A stretch of 64,000 nt of DNA from Flectobacillus longus (GCF_030056705.1 NZ_JASHIC010000015.1:124001-188000); one strand, 5' to 3'; shown: positions 36,534-44,847, numbered from the stretch's first letter. Translations and numbers: made by a program. Notes: a model not told the origin generated them from the letters alone.

Positions 36534-37166
36534 TTACTCTTTGATACCTTCAAAATGAGGAATATTTTCTAATTTCTGAACATTCTTGTATTTTCTTAAA
36601 TACTCTAAAAGTTTAATTACTAATTTAAGTTGTGAATGCGGTATGTTTATAATTTCTTTTATGCTTTCTTGTCTAATTTTATTTTCAATTATTTCATGTA
36701 TATGTTTTTTAATATCATGGCTGTCTTCTAATTCTGAAATAAAAATTTGTTCAACCATTTTGTAGAAAATACTCTCCTGTTCAATATTTTTAACTTCAGA
36801 TAAATTGATTTCGAGAATTTTATTTAAGTGTGAAATATTTGCTAGTGCATAAGGTGAAACCAAAGTATCTAAAATCTCATTTCCAGCTTCTAAAGAAATT
36901 TCATCTACGCCACATTCTACTAAAATTGCCTCTTGACTAAGTAATTTTTTTGTTATTTCATCAAGTGTTTCTTTAAGCTGTAATTTTGATTCTGCTGTAA
37001 TCCCTAAAGTTGCAAGACCGTAAGGCATAGTCTTGCCTTTAAATCGACCATAAGTTGCAGTTTCACCACATTCTGCAAGAATTTTTAAATCTAGCTGTGC
37101 TTTTTTTTTCAACTTATTTGGGGAAAATTCCTTTCCCGCAAATACTATATCTATGAAGTAAGTCAT
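36534..37166 (-). CDS. Hypothetical protein, second gene of a two-gene operon
   Basis: A 210-residue cytosolic protein I do not recognise. The first ~60 residues (YFIDIVFAGKEFSPNKLKK, then KGKTMPYGLATLGI) have the strand-rich look of a DUF4279-type domain start; the rest is charged and helical (SQEAILVECGVDEISLEAGNEILDTL, HDIKKHIHEIIENKIRQ, LKLVIKLLEYLRKYKNV). There is no signal or membrane helix. It begins 5 bp after the stop of the 78-residue gene, so the two are surely translated from one message. A regulator/effector or immunity-type pair is a possibility suggested only by the layout. Confidence 0.65.
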   Translation of the reverse strand: MTYFIDIVFAGKEFSPNKLKKKAQLDLKILAECGETATYGRFKGKTMPYGLATLGITAESKLQLKETLDEITKKLLSQEAILVECGVDEISLEAGNEILDTLVSPYALANISHLNKILEINLSEVKNIEQESIFYKMVEQIFISELEDSHDIKKHIHEIIENKIRQESIKEIINIPHSQLKLVIKLLEYLRKYKNVQKLENIPHFEGIKE

Positions 37167-37171
37167 TTGTC

Positions 37172-37408
37172 TTAGTGATAATCGGTAAGTTTTAATTCTG
37201 TATCTATAAAATTATCTTTATCTTTTGGATGGGCAAGTCTGATAAAATTATCCAATGAAAGTAAAATATCTGGGTTTTCTATTCCTGCTTTTTTGAGCTC
37301 GCTTTTAAAATCTTGTTTTATTTTCAGCTTTATATCTCTATGGAAATATTCAACCGTGACTTGCAATAAGGTAGCTATTTCTTGTGCTGTTTTGTAGTTA
37401 TATTGCAT
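37172..37408 (-). CDS. Small hypothetical protein with possible helix-turn-helix
   Basis: Only 78 residues. Residues ~6-27 (KTAQEIATLLQVTVEYFHRD) have the spacing of a helix-turn-helix like those that open small excisionase or MerR-type proteins; the remainder is charged helix (LKIKQDFKSELKKAGI) and an acidic tail. No family recognised. It is the promoter-proximal gene of a pair with the 210-residue gene. Upstream, ATTCGT ... ACGAAT (around 37430-37470) forms a short inverted repeat that could be an autoregulatory site. The coding call rests on the tight spacing and normal composition. Confidence 0.6.
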   Translation of the reverse strand: MQYNYKTAQEIATLLQVTVEYFHRDIKLKIKQDFKSELKKAGIENPDILLSLDNFIRLAHPKDKDNFIDTELKLTDYH

Positions 37409-37607
37409 CTAATCGTAGTGGATAAATTTCATTCGTAAATAAATATACAACTATTTGTAGTATAAACGAATTTGTTTGACTTTTAGTTGAATATACCACC
37501 AAGTGGTAAAACTTGGTCTATATTTTATTTAGCAGGTATATCAGATTATAGTACTTAATACTTCCAAATAATTTGAAAATATTTTAGCAAAAATTAAAAA
37601 CAAATAT

Positions 37608-39752
37608 ATGTTTCGAATAGAGATAAATATTATCCTTTTTTTCATAATTCTCGAAGGCGTATCAATTTCTCATAGAGTTTTCTCGCAAACTACTTATGCT
37701 CACTGGAATCAAACAGAGCTAGTTTTGAACAATGGCATAGTCAAACGAACAATTCATTTACCTCAAGGAACAAATTCTGTTGGCACAACAGAATATAAAC
37801 CTTTGCACGGAGATTATAATTATTTTGAAAATACCAATCCCGAATTCAGTTTTGAGTTGAATCACAAACTTTACACAGGGTCTGATTTATGGACTTTGTC
37901 AGAGATTCTTCCTGTGACTGATACAAAACAAGGCAAAGGTGCTATTATTAAGTTACTTAGTGACGACAAGCTTGTAGAGGTCGGGTTGCAATATTTGCTG
38001 TATCCTAATTTACCTATTATTCGGAAAAATATTACGGTTAAAAATCTATCTGATAATACATTTACTTTAGAATCTGTCGACGTAGAAAAATTGACATTAA
38101 CACCATATTATGCCACAACTTACAGCTGGATTTGCCACGATTATGGGCGCAGACGTTCACTAGGACCTTATAATGGTGATATGCAAGATGCACTCTTGAC
38201 GATTCATAACAGTGATTGGCAACAAGGCGTCGTGATAGGAAATGAAGCCTCTGGGATACTAAAACATACCTCCGCCTTTTGGGAAGATAGAACCGTCTGT
38301 GCGGGGCTGACGCATAGAGATGGACGTTATCCATTTAGAAAATATCTTAAAACGGGTGAAAGTTTTGTTTCTCCCCAAGTATTCACGGCGGTGTACAACC
38401 AACAAAAAGACCCAGATGAAATCCTGAATACCGTAGTGCCCGATTTTGTAAGAAAACACATGGGGATTCGTCTTTCAGAGTTAGTGCAAAAACCTACTTT
38501 TGTGTATAACACTTGGGAGCCTTTCAATAAAGCCATCAACGAAAAGTTGGTAAAAGAACTAGCCAAAAGTGCGGCTGATGCAGGTATGAAGGAGTTTATT
38601 ATCGACGATGGCTGGAGTGATAATTATGGAGATTGGACCATTGATAAAGTTAAATTTCCCAATGGATTAAAGCCACTTTTTGACTATATCAAATCTTTGG
38701 GAATGAAGCCAGGTCTTTGGGTCAGCGTGGGAAGTGCTTCTACCGAAAGCAAGGTTTATAAACAGCATCCTGAGTGGTTTGTCTTAGACAAAACCCAGCA
38801 ACCTTATAACCTACATTGGGAGGATTCGACCATGGTAACGGCTTGTTTTAGCACAGGTTGGAAAGACTATATCAAAGAAGTTTTGATGAAAATGGCTTTA
38901 GATTATGGCTTGGAATATATGAAGCTAGATTTTACTGTGGTGACAAGCCCCTATAAATTCGGCAATCAAAATGCAGGATGTTTTGCCCAAAATCACCCGA
39001 GTCATCAAGATAGAGAGGAATCGTTCTTTGTAAATTATGAGGCTGTTTGGAACTTGTTTGATGAGCTACACAAAGCCAAACCAGACCTGTTTATCGACTG
39101 TACCTTCGAAACTATGGGAGGGTTACAATTGATTGACTATGCCATGCTCAAACATGCAGAAGGCAACTGGCTGTCAAACTTTGCAGGTCCGCCTGACGAA
39201 AATGTTGATTTAAGAGTCAGAAATATGGCTTGGTGGAGGTCGCCTGCTATGCCCGCAACAGCACTCGTCATTGGAAATCCTGCTATGCAAGACAAGGGTT
39301 GGGAGACGCATATTCAGTCGTTGGCAGGAGCCTTGCCCATTATGCTTGGAGACCCACGCCAGTTGTCTACTGAAGATTTTAAAAAGTATCGTAAATATGC
39401 TGATTGGTTGAATAAAATGGAAAATAAGTACCATTTTATGAGTTTTCGACAAGATTTAAAAGGATATGGAGAACCTAAAGAGGGTTTTTGGGACGGTTTT
39501 CAACGAATAAATACAGAAACACATGAAGGAGGAATCATTGGTGTATTCAGACACGGAAGTCAGGAATCTGAGCGGAAGATATATGTTAACTTTTTGACAT
39601 CTGAAAAAAACTACGAAATTAGCGAAGCTATTTCAGGAAAGAAATTAGGAGTATTTTCTGGAAAAGATTTAGCTCAATTGGGTGTCAGCATAAAACTACA
39701 TCAAAAATACGACGGAATGCTTTTGGAGGTCAAGCAGGTAATGGGTAAGTAG
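37608..39752 (+). CDS. Secreted GH36 alpha-galactosidase
   Basis: Hydrolyses terminal alpha-galactosides such as those of raffinose or galactomannan. A signal sequence (~1-26, RVFSQ) is followed by the N-terminal beta-supersandwich (~30-290) and the TIM barrel (~300-620): TFVYNTWEPFNKAINEKLV is the GH36 entry motif, EFIIDDGWSDNYGDW follows, and the nucleophile is Asp441 in EYMKLDFTVV. The C-terminal beta-domain ends about residue 710. The usual acid/base segment is not plain; it should be near GPPDENVDLRVRNMAWWRSP, where the order of residues departs from the common R-x-S-D form. The 714-residue length is standard. It has no PUL neighbours, so it probably helps general galactoside use and could supply galactose together with PUL2. 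Confidence 0.88.
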   Translation: MFRIEINIILFFIILEGVSISHRVFSQTTYAHWNQTELVLNNGIVKRTIHLPQGTNSVGTTEYKPLHGDYNYFENTNPEFSFELNHKLYTGSDLWTLSEILPVTDTKQGKGAIIKLLSDDKLVEVGLQYLLYPNLPIIRKNITVKNLSDNTFTLESVDVEKLTLTPYYATTYSWICHDYGRRRSLGPYNGDMQDALLTIHNSDWQQGVVIGNEASGILKHTSAFWEDRTVCAGLTHRDGRYPFRKYLKTGESFVSPQVFTAVYNQQKDPDEILNTVVPDFVRKHMGIRLSELVQKPTFVYNTWEPFNKAINEKLVKELAKSAADAGMKEFIIDDGWSDNYGDWTIDKVKFPNGLKPLFDYIKSLGMKPGLWVSVGSASTESKVYKQHPEWFVLDKTQQPYNLHWEDSTMVTACFSTGWKDYIKEVLMKMALDYGLEYMKLDFTVVTSPYKFGNQNAGCFAQNHPSHQDREESFFVNYEAVWNLFDELHKAKPDLFIDCTFETMGGLQLIDYAMLKHAEGNWLSNFAGPPDENVDLRVRNMAWWRSPAMPATALVIGNPAMQDKGWETHIQSLAGALPIMLGDPRQLSTEDFKKYRKYADWLNKMENKYHFMSFRQDLKGYGEPKEGFWDGFQRINTETHEGGIIGVFRHGSQESERKIYVNFLTSEKNYEISEAISGKKLGVFSGKDLAQLGVSIKLHQKYDGMLLEVKQVMGK

Positions 39753-39853
39753 ATAAGAGCTTATTAAGTGATTCAGATTTTTGTAATCAGATTCAGATAA
39801 GATACCTTTACAAAATAGGCTTTCAGGCGTATTTGTGAATTGAACAGTATTTT

Positions 39854-41131
39854 ATGGAAAATTATACCGTCATATTATTTGTTTTAGGGCTAATCATTTT
39901 GCTGACGGCGCTGTCCGAGCGACTCAATTGGTCTAGCCCGATTTTTTTGATAATTGCTGGTCTATTATTGAGTTTGGTACCAGGTTTTAAGCCTATTCCC
40001 ATAGACCCAGAAATCATATTTCTCTTATTTCTGCCACCACTTTTATATGATGCAGCCTTCAAAATACCTCAAAAGGATTTTTGGGAACATTACTCCACCA
40101 TTAGTTCATTGGCGTTTGGTTTGGTGTTTTTGACTACTGTTGGTATCGCAGTGCTCTCTCATTATATGATTCCGAATATGAATTGGCCTCTATCATTTTT
40201 GTTAGGAGCCATTCTGGCTGCTACCGATGCGGTTGCTGCTATTGGAATTACCAAAAATCTAGGATTGTCACATCGAACGACTGTAATTTTAGAAGGAGAA
40301 AGTCTACTCAATGATGCCTCAGCGCTTGTGGCGTATAAATTTGCGTTAGCTTCAGTAGCTGGTGCAGCTTTTATCTGGTGGCAAGCTGGTGGGACATTTC
40401 TTATGCTTATTGCTGGTGGCGTTTTGATTGGCTGGAGCATGGCATTAGTATTAGGTTTTTTGCTCAGAGCTGTCAAAAATAACCCCACTGCTGTCAATAG
40501 CTTTCTGTTACTTTTCCCTTTTGTTACCTATTTGTTGGCAGAAGATTTTCATGTTTCAGGCGTAATCGCAGTGGTAGTTTTAGGATTTATTGTTTCGAAA
40601 AAAGGTAAAATATACTTTTCAGAAAGAATCAAAAAACAATCTGAACACGTGTGGGATATGGTGATATTTCTATTAAACGGGCTTGTCTTTATTTTGATAG
40701 GGCTAGAGTTAGAGGAGGTATTGCCAGAATTGGATACCCAAGAAATGATCGTATTCAGTCTTTATGCCTTGGCAATTACTCTCTTGGCGATTGTCATCCG
40801 AATGCTAAGGATATTTTTACAAAGAAAAAAACTGAAAAAAGGGCTACAGAAATCTCAAAAAGATAACAAAAGGAATATTTCTGAAAATATGTTAATCAAT
40901 ATTCAAGAGAGTCTTGTCATCAGCCTTTCGGGTATGCGCGGGATTGTTTCCTTGGCTATTGCTTTGGCACTACCCGAAACACTTGAGAATAACAGCCCGT
41001 TTCCTATGCGAGCCGAAATTCTCTTTATTACCTTTATGGTTATCTTATATAGCGTAGTCGGACAAGGAATGCTATTGCCAATTATTCTAAAAAAAGATAA
41101 CTCCAAGGGGGTACAAAGTACAGAGGATTAA
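39854..41131 (+). CDS. CPA1-family Na+/H+ antiporter
   Basis: Inner-membrane exchanger of Na+ (or K+) for protons, for pH and salt balance. The 425 residues form about 12 helices. Family motifs are PEIIFLLFLPPLLYDAAF in helix 3, GAILAATDAVAAIGITKNLG with the conserved ATD, and VILEGESLLNDASALVAYKFAL with the ND ion-binding aspartate. The late LSGMRGIVSLAIALALPE helix is also typical. A charged loop (~320-355, many K/E) precedes the last helices, and the long cytosolic tail of NhaP/NhaG types is missing, so this is the short form. No operon partner: the next gene is convergent only 12 bp away. Confidence 0.92.
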   Translation: MENYTVILFVLGLIILLTALSERLNWSSPIFLIIAGLLLSLVPGFKPIPIDPEIIFLLFLPPLLYDAAFKIPQKDFWEHYSTISSLAFGLVFLTTVGIAVLSHYMIPNMNWPLSFLLGAILAATDAVAAIGITKNLGLSHRTTVILEGESLLNDASALVAYKFALASVAGAAFIWWQAGGTFLMLIAGGVLIGWSMALVLGFLLRAVKNNPTAVNSFLLLFPFVTYLLAEDFHVSGVIAVVVLGFIVSKKGKIYFSERIKKQSEHVWDMVIFLLNGLVFILIGLELEEVLPELDTQEMIVFSLYALAITLLAIVIRMLRIFLQRKKLKKGLQKSQKDNKRNISENMLINIQESLVISLSGMRGIVSLAIALALPETLENNSPFPMRAEILFITFMVILYSVVGQGMLLPIILKKDNSKGVQSTED

Positions 41132-41143
41132 ATAATAAGGAAT

Positions 41144-41761
41144 TCAATCTTCCATTCCTTTGCCTTCCATAATCTTAGGAAGATATTTTTCAATTCTTGC
41201 TATGCGGGTTTTGGCTTGTTTGGCTGACGAAAAATGTAATAAATACCCTCTTTGTCGACCTGGGGTAAGTTGTTCAAAAGCTGTTTTGATGGCTTCATCA
41301 TTATCCAATAGCTCTTTAAACTCCTCAGGCATGGTAAATTCTGAGGTAGGTTTGTATTCGACTTTCAAACCTGCTTTCTCTATTTCAATTGCCTCCAAGA
41401 CATATTCTTTAATCAAGGTACGATTTTGAACGATTTCTTCCAGATGTACAAATCTGAGTTGGCGTCTATCTTGAACATTTTCGGTTTGTTGAATCAGCAG
41501 TTGGGCAGGGTCTTTCATCAAAACCCCTTTGAAAAACAACAAAGCACAGTAATCCTTAAAACTGTGAATCAAGACTACGTTGCTGTTTTGATGGGTATAG
41601 CAAGGGTGCATCCATTTGATTTCCTCCTCTAGGTCACACTCCAAAACGATTTCTCGGAGAGTTTCCATTTCTAACTGCCACTTTTGGTCTTTTTCAAAAA
41701 AACGATCTGCTTTCATTTTTAAATAGGATTTTATTAAGAGGAAAATTTTATGTTTAGTCAA
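41144..41761 (-). CDS. YdeI/OmpD-associated family protein (DUF1801 + YdeI)
   Basis: Cytosolic protein of unknown biochemical function; relatives are linked to resistance against some antimicrobial peptides in enterobacteria. Residues ~15-130 resemble DUF1801 (LEEEIKWMHPCYTHQNSNVVLIHSFKDYCALLFFKGVLMKD, cut to its motifs WMHPCYT and CALLFFKG) and residues ~140-205 the YdeI/OmdA C-terminal domain (FTMPEEFKELLDNDEAIKTAFEQLTPGRQRGYLLHFSSAKQAKTRIARIEK theme; TPGRQRGYLLHFSSAKQ is diagnostic). The true start may be the ATG at 41716 (MKADRFF), as the first 15 residues are not family-like. It faces away from the leader-peptide/EamA unit. Confidence 0.85.
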   Translation of the reverse strand: MTKHKIFLLIKSYLKMKADRFFEKDQKWQLEMETLREIVLECDLEEEIKWMHPCYTHQNSNVVLIHSFKDYCALLFFKGVLMKDPAQLLIQQTENVQDRRQLRFVHLEEIVQNRTLIKEYVLEAIEIEKAGLKVEYKPTSEFTMPEEFKELLDNDEAIKTAFEQLTPGRQRGYLLHFSSAKQAKTRIARIEKYLPKIMEGKGMED

Positions 41762-41770
41762 AAATATCTT

Positions 41771-41778
41771 TATTTTTG
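41771..41778 (+). promoter_or_regulatory. -7 box of the EamA leader promoter
   Basis: TATTTTTG matches the Bacteroidota -7 consensus TAnnTTTG. Transcription would begin near 41785, giving ~14 nt before the leader ATG at 41799. The -33 part is weak (TTTA around 41747). Confidence 0.6.
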
Positions 41779-41798
41779 TTCAATTAAAAATTATTCGA

Positions 41799-41843
41799 AT
41801 GAACTTATTATTCTCTGCTAATACGCCTCCGCCAGTTGCCTAA
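41799..41843 (+). CDS. 14-residue leader peptide with Pro-Pro-Pro, upstream of EamA transporter
   Basis: ATG at 41799 reads MNLLFSANTPPPVA and stops at TAA (41841-41843). Three successive different proline codons (CCT CCG CCA) precede the end. It follows a promoter-like box by about 20 bp. A 7-bp hairpin (CCAGTTG 41832-41838 with CAACTGG 41853-41859) overlaps the proline codons and stop, and an intrinsic terminator comes at 41871. This is the layout of a transcription attenuator. Whether the peptide is translated cannot be known from sequence alone. Confidence 0.6.
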   Translation: MNLLFSANTPPPVA

Positions 41844-41870
41844 TCGGCTAAACAACTGGATGATGATTTT

Positions 41871-41898
41871 CTCTCACAAAATTTGTGAGAGCTGTTTT
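41871..41898 (+). terminator. Intrinsic terminator / attenuator between leader peptide and EamA gene
   Basis: CTCTCACAAA (41871-41880) pairs with TTTGTGAGAG (41882-41891), realistically an 8-bp stem with a small A/T loop, followed by CTGTTTTTTAT. It is a good rho-independent signal 79 bp before the transporter start and on the same strand, with no upstream full gene in this direction to terminate other than the micro-ORF. Confidence 0.8.
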
Positions 41899-41976
41899 TT
41901 ATATCCATTCTCAAGCAAGGTTGTTTTGCCATTTATATCAATTTGGTTTTACTGAAAACTTTATAACAACCTTTTA

Positions 41977-42867
41977 ATGAAAAACTTACCGTATATTTTG
42001 ATGGTACTTCTTGGCGGAGTACTCTACGGCATGATGTCGTCTTTTGTCAAATTATTTTATACTTATGGATACAATGCCGCCGAATTATCCTTCGGACAGG
42101 CACTTGGTTCTGCTATTGTATTGGCACCCACCATTCTATTGATGAAAGATAAAACCTCCTCCCCACTAGATAGGAAAGGGGGTATCTCTTTACTATTGAC
42201 TGGGGCTGCGATTGGAATGTCCAATTTTTTGTACTACCAATCGGTAAGTTATATCCCTGCTTCACTTGCTATAGTAATCTTGATGCAGTTTACATGGATA
42301 AGCTTGCTATTAGATTGGCTATTTTATAGAGTACAACCAAGCAAGATAGAGCTCCTGACCGTACTATTAATTTTGATTGGGACTTTATTTGCAAGTGGCG
42401 TTTTCGAACAAGAAATTCAGTCTTTTTCATGGGTAGGTATTGCCTTTACCTTAGCCACGTCATTTACTTATGCCAGCTATATCGCTGCCAATAGTCGTAT
42501 AAAAAATGATACAGCTTGGCAAGTGAAAAGTACATTGATTATGACTGGTTCGGCGATTTGTATTTTTATCGTCAATGCCAAAACCATTGTGTCGAGTCAG
42601 CATTTTGATTTGAATTATGGATATATGATTTTGTTTTTGAGCATACTTGGCACAACAATACCAACCGTTTTGTTTGTCAAAAGTATTCCTAAAATAGGTG
42701 CAGGTATTAGTTCAATTTTGATGACCATCGAACTACCTATTGCCGTGATTTGTGCGCATTTGGTACTTGGAGAATCGCTAAGCAAGACTCAATTGCTGGG
42801 GATTGTAACAATGTTAGGAGCGATCATTTGGATGAATTATGTAAAGACTAAAAAACATGTAGCCTAA
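41977..42867 (+). CDS. EamA-family (DMT superfamily) transporter
   Basis: Inner-membrane carrier of ten helices, usually exporting amino acids or other metabolites. The two EamA repeats are visible: helices from PYILMVLLGGVLYGMMSSF to LLTVLLILIGTLFASGVF, and from WVGIAFTLATSFTYASYIAANSRI to LLGIVTMLGAIIWMNYV. Conserved pieces are SVSYIPASLAIVILMQFTWISLLLDW and the second-half GAGISSILMTIELPIAVICAHLVLGE (both typical of the superfamily). At 296 residues it is full length. Its substrate is unknown. The micro-ORF and terminator upstream suggest its expression answers to translation state, for example proline supply or ribosome inhibition, which would suit an amino-acid or drug exporter; that is inference. 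Confidence 0.9.
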   Translation: MKNLPYILMVLLGGVLYGMMSSFVKLFYTYGYNAAELSFGQALGSAIVLAPTILLMKDKTSSPLDRKGGISLLLTGAAIGMSNFLYYQSVSYIPASLAIVILMQFTWISLLLDWLFYRVQPSKIELLTVLLILIGTLFASGVFEQEIQSFSWVGIAFTLATSFTYASYIAANSRIKNDTAWQVKSTLIMTGSAICIFIVNAKTIVSSQHFDLNYGYMILFLSILGTTIPTVLFVKSIPKIGAGISSILMTIELPIAVICAHLVLGESLSKTQLLGIVTMLGAIIWMNYVKTKKHVA

Positions 42868-42877
42868 AACTCCCTAC

Positions 42878-42918
42878 TGACATACGGCTGTCATATTGCT
42901 GTCGTAGCTTTGTGACAG
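42878..42918. promoter_or_regulatory. Operator palindromes and -7 box of the YdeI-type gene at 42944
   Basis: TGACA (42878-42882) - 6 bp - TGTCA (42889-42893) is a perfect palindrome, followed by CTGTC (42899-42903) ... GACAG (42914-42918). The -7 box TAGCTTTG (42905-42912) fits TAnnTTTG, and the first palindrome falls where the -33 element should be. A repressor or activator of WYL/YafY type is a candidate binder by site form; no such gene is in the window. Confidence 0.65.
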
Positions 42919-42943
42919 TCGTATGAACAAATCACTTGAAACT

Positions 42944-43501
42944 ATGCAAGAAGCAGAAACCTTTTATCCTCAAAATATAGCTGAATGGAGAGATTGGCTA
43001 GAAAAACATCATCACTCTCATCAGTCAATATGGGTAGTGTTTTATAAAAAATCTTCAGGAATTTCCACTATTACTTGGTCTGAGGCGGTGGATATGGCGT
43101 TATGTTTTGGTTGGATTGATAGTAAAAAAGTGTCAGTGGATACAGTACAATCTTTGCAGTTTTTTTGTAAAAGAAAAGCAAAAAGTACGTGGTCGAAAAT
43201 TAATAAGGATAAGATTGAAAAATTGATGGAGGCTGAATTGATGGCTCCTGCTGGATTAGAGTCGATTCGTATTGCCAAAGAAAATGGTTCTTGGACGGTG
43301 TTAGATGAAGTTGAGGCATTAGTAATTCCTTCAGATTTAATGGAGAGTTTGCAATCAGAGGAAGGATTGTTAGAAAAATTTGAAAGACTCAGTAAATCAG
43401 CTAAAAAAGAGATGCTTTTTAAAATGTTATTCGCCAAGCGACCTGAAACTCGCCAGAAGCATATAGAGGAAATTGTTGCGCTATTGCAGAAAGGTAAATG
43501 A
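42944..43501 (+). CDS. YdeI/OmpD-associated family protein
   Basis: Short cytosolic protein of the YdeI (OmdA, PF13376) family, unknown reaction. It begins with EAETFYPQNIAEWRDWLEKHH and VWVVFYKKSSGISTITWSEA-type motif (here IWVVFYKKSSGIST), then VDMALCFGWIDSKKVSVD, KRKAKSTWSKINKDKIEKL and a C-terminal helical block LERLSKSAKKEMLF-like segment, all diagnostic. I prefer the ATG at 42944 to the one at 42923, because the promoter box at 42905-42912 puts the likely transcript start at about 42919 and relatives start directly before EAETFYP. The operator described upstream suggests tight regulation. It is the second YdeI-like protein within 2 kb; sequence similarity between the two is low. Confidence 0.88.
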   Translation: MQEAETFYPQNIAEWRDWLEKHHHSHQSIWVVFYKKSSGISTITWSEAVDMALCFGWIDSKKVSVDTVQSLQFFCKRKAKSTWSKINKDKIEKLMEAELMAPAGLESIRIAKENGSWTVLDEVEALVIPSDLMESLQSEEGLLEKFERLSKSAKKEMLFKMLFAKRPETRQKHIEEIVALLQKGK

Positions 43502-43648
43502 CGAAAAACAAAATTTATTCACTCTTCGACAGAATCCTTCAATCGACAACTTATTTTCGGTTCAATACTTCAAAATTGAATAAACCTACTATTTTTGTTG
43601 ATTACATAATACAAACTGCATCAATAAAGAACCCAAATGATTCATCAC

Positions 43649-44719
43649 ATGACAAAAAAATCTTTGCTCATTTGTAGTATTTCCGCCTTCTTATTTGTCC
43701 AATGTCGAACAAGTAAAATAGTTGAGGTTGCGGAAATTAAAGAACAAAATTGTATCTCGTGCTTCCAACCCGAATTGGTCAATAGTAAAGCTACTTGCGA
43801 AACTTCTGCGATTGTTTTTGATGGTACCAAAATCTTGATTGCCAACGATAAAGATATGCCAGATGGTCGTACCTCTGTTTTTGCCATCACTAGCAATACA
43901 ATCACAACTGATACCTCTAAAATTGTATATCTCAAAAATCCAATATTTAAAGCAGCTAAGAAATACGAAGACTTTGCTATTACGCCAAATCAAGGTTTGA
44001 TATTTTTGTCTACTGGTTTTGATAGGGTAAAAGATAATAGCCCAGAATGGGACGGTTTCAATACCATTTTGTATTGGGAAAAGGGGCAAGACGAATCGCC
44101 AAAAGTACTTTCAGAAGACGGAAAAGCAACCAGTTCTGTGGCTTTGAGAAAACAAATTTCGAAGGTATTAGCCAATGAAAAATTCCCAGAAGGAGTGCCA
44201 TATTTCAAAGTAGAAGGCTTTGCGGCAACAAATACGCACTTGTATTTGGGAGTAAGAGAGATTGGAGAAAGTTTTCAAAATCCTATTTACGTAGTAAAAG
44301 TAATTGAGGTACCATATACGTTCAAAAATAGTGTGGTTTCTTTGACAGGAGCGATGAAAGTGATTGCTGATTTTCAGCCTGATAAGCAAGTTGTGGGCGA
44401 TGTAAAATTAGGTCTTTCGAGTATCGAATATGACAGATTTAACAAGCGTTTTGTGATTCTAACTTCGTACGAAACGCCAGAAAATGTAGGGGCATATCTT
44501 TGGACGGCCTCTTTGAATGACTTAAGAAGCAATAAAATTTCGATTGTAAAATCAGCAAATGGAGAAGTGTTAAAACTTAACACGAAGGCTGAGGATGTAA
44601 CAATCGTAGATAAATCAACCATCTATTTAATCAACGATGATGACCGTTTGAAAACAAAAGTAAATGGACAAACTCGTCAATTGAACCAAGCTTTTTATCA
44701 AGTGATAAGTTTGAAATAG
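43649..44719 (+). CDS. Hypothetical beta-propeller-like lipoprotein
   Basis: Exported lipoprotein of unknown role. With the ATG at 43649 the signal peptide has lipobox FVQC and Cys19; the ATG four codons upstream is possible but less typical. The body is a chain of beta-strands with repeats of short propeller-like blades (AIVFDGTKILIANDKDMPDG, FAITPNQGLIFLSTGFDR, LGLSSIEYDRFNKRFVILTSY, TKAEDVTIVDKSTIYLINDDD). This resembles DUF3616 or esterase-like phytase propeller proteins that bind calcium or phosphate, though I cannot assign a family. Four cysteines at the N-terminus of the mature part (NCISCFQP and ATCETS) could form disulfides. It is followed by the inverted-repeat element shared with 11.5 kb. 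Confidence 0.7.
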   Translation: MTKKSLLICSISAFLFVQCRTSKIVEVAEIKEQNCISCFQPELVNSKATCETSAIVFDGTKILIANDKDMPDGRTSVFAITSNTITTDTSKIVYLKNPIFKAAKKYEDFAITPNQGLIFLSTGFDRVKDNSPEWDGFNTILYWEKGQDESPKVLSEDGKATSSVALRKQISKVLANEKFPEGVPYFKVEGFAATNTHLYLGVREIGESFQNPIYVVKVIEVPYTFKNSVVSLTGAMKVIADFQPDKQVVGDVKLGLSSIEYDRFNKRFVILTSYETPENVGAYLWTASLNDLRSNKISIVKSANGEVLKLNTKAEDVTIVDKSTIYLINDDDRLKTKVNGQTRQLNQAFYQVISLK

Positions 44720-44728
44720 ATGATTTTA

Positions 44729-44836
44729 TTGAGCGGATGAGTGATTATTCCATTTTAGCTTGAACCTTCTCTTTATACCTCAAATGTAACGGTCTACAAG
44801 TAAAAATATATCGAAAATAATCACTCATTCGCTCAA
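44729..44836. repeat. Palindromic element, short copy (family of 11437-11705)
   Basis: TTGAGCGGATGAGTGATTATT-type arm at 44729-44749 and its inverted copy at 44816-44836 with one mismatch, 66 bp between. It lies exactly between two convergent genes (stops at 44719 and 44848) and may end both transcripts. Same arm sequence as the larger element near 11.5 kb. Confidence 0.8.
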
Positions 44837-44847
44837 TTCAATTATAC

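Noticed and set aside
36500-37500. Classical type II toxin-antitoxin module
   Set aside because: Neither protein matches a toxin or antitoxin family I know; kept only as an unknown two-gene unit.
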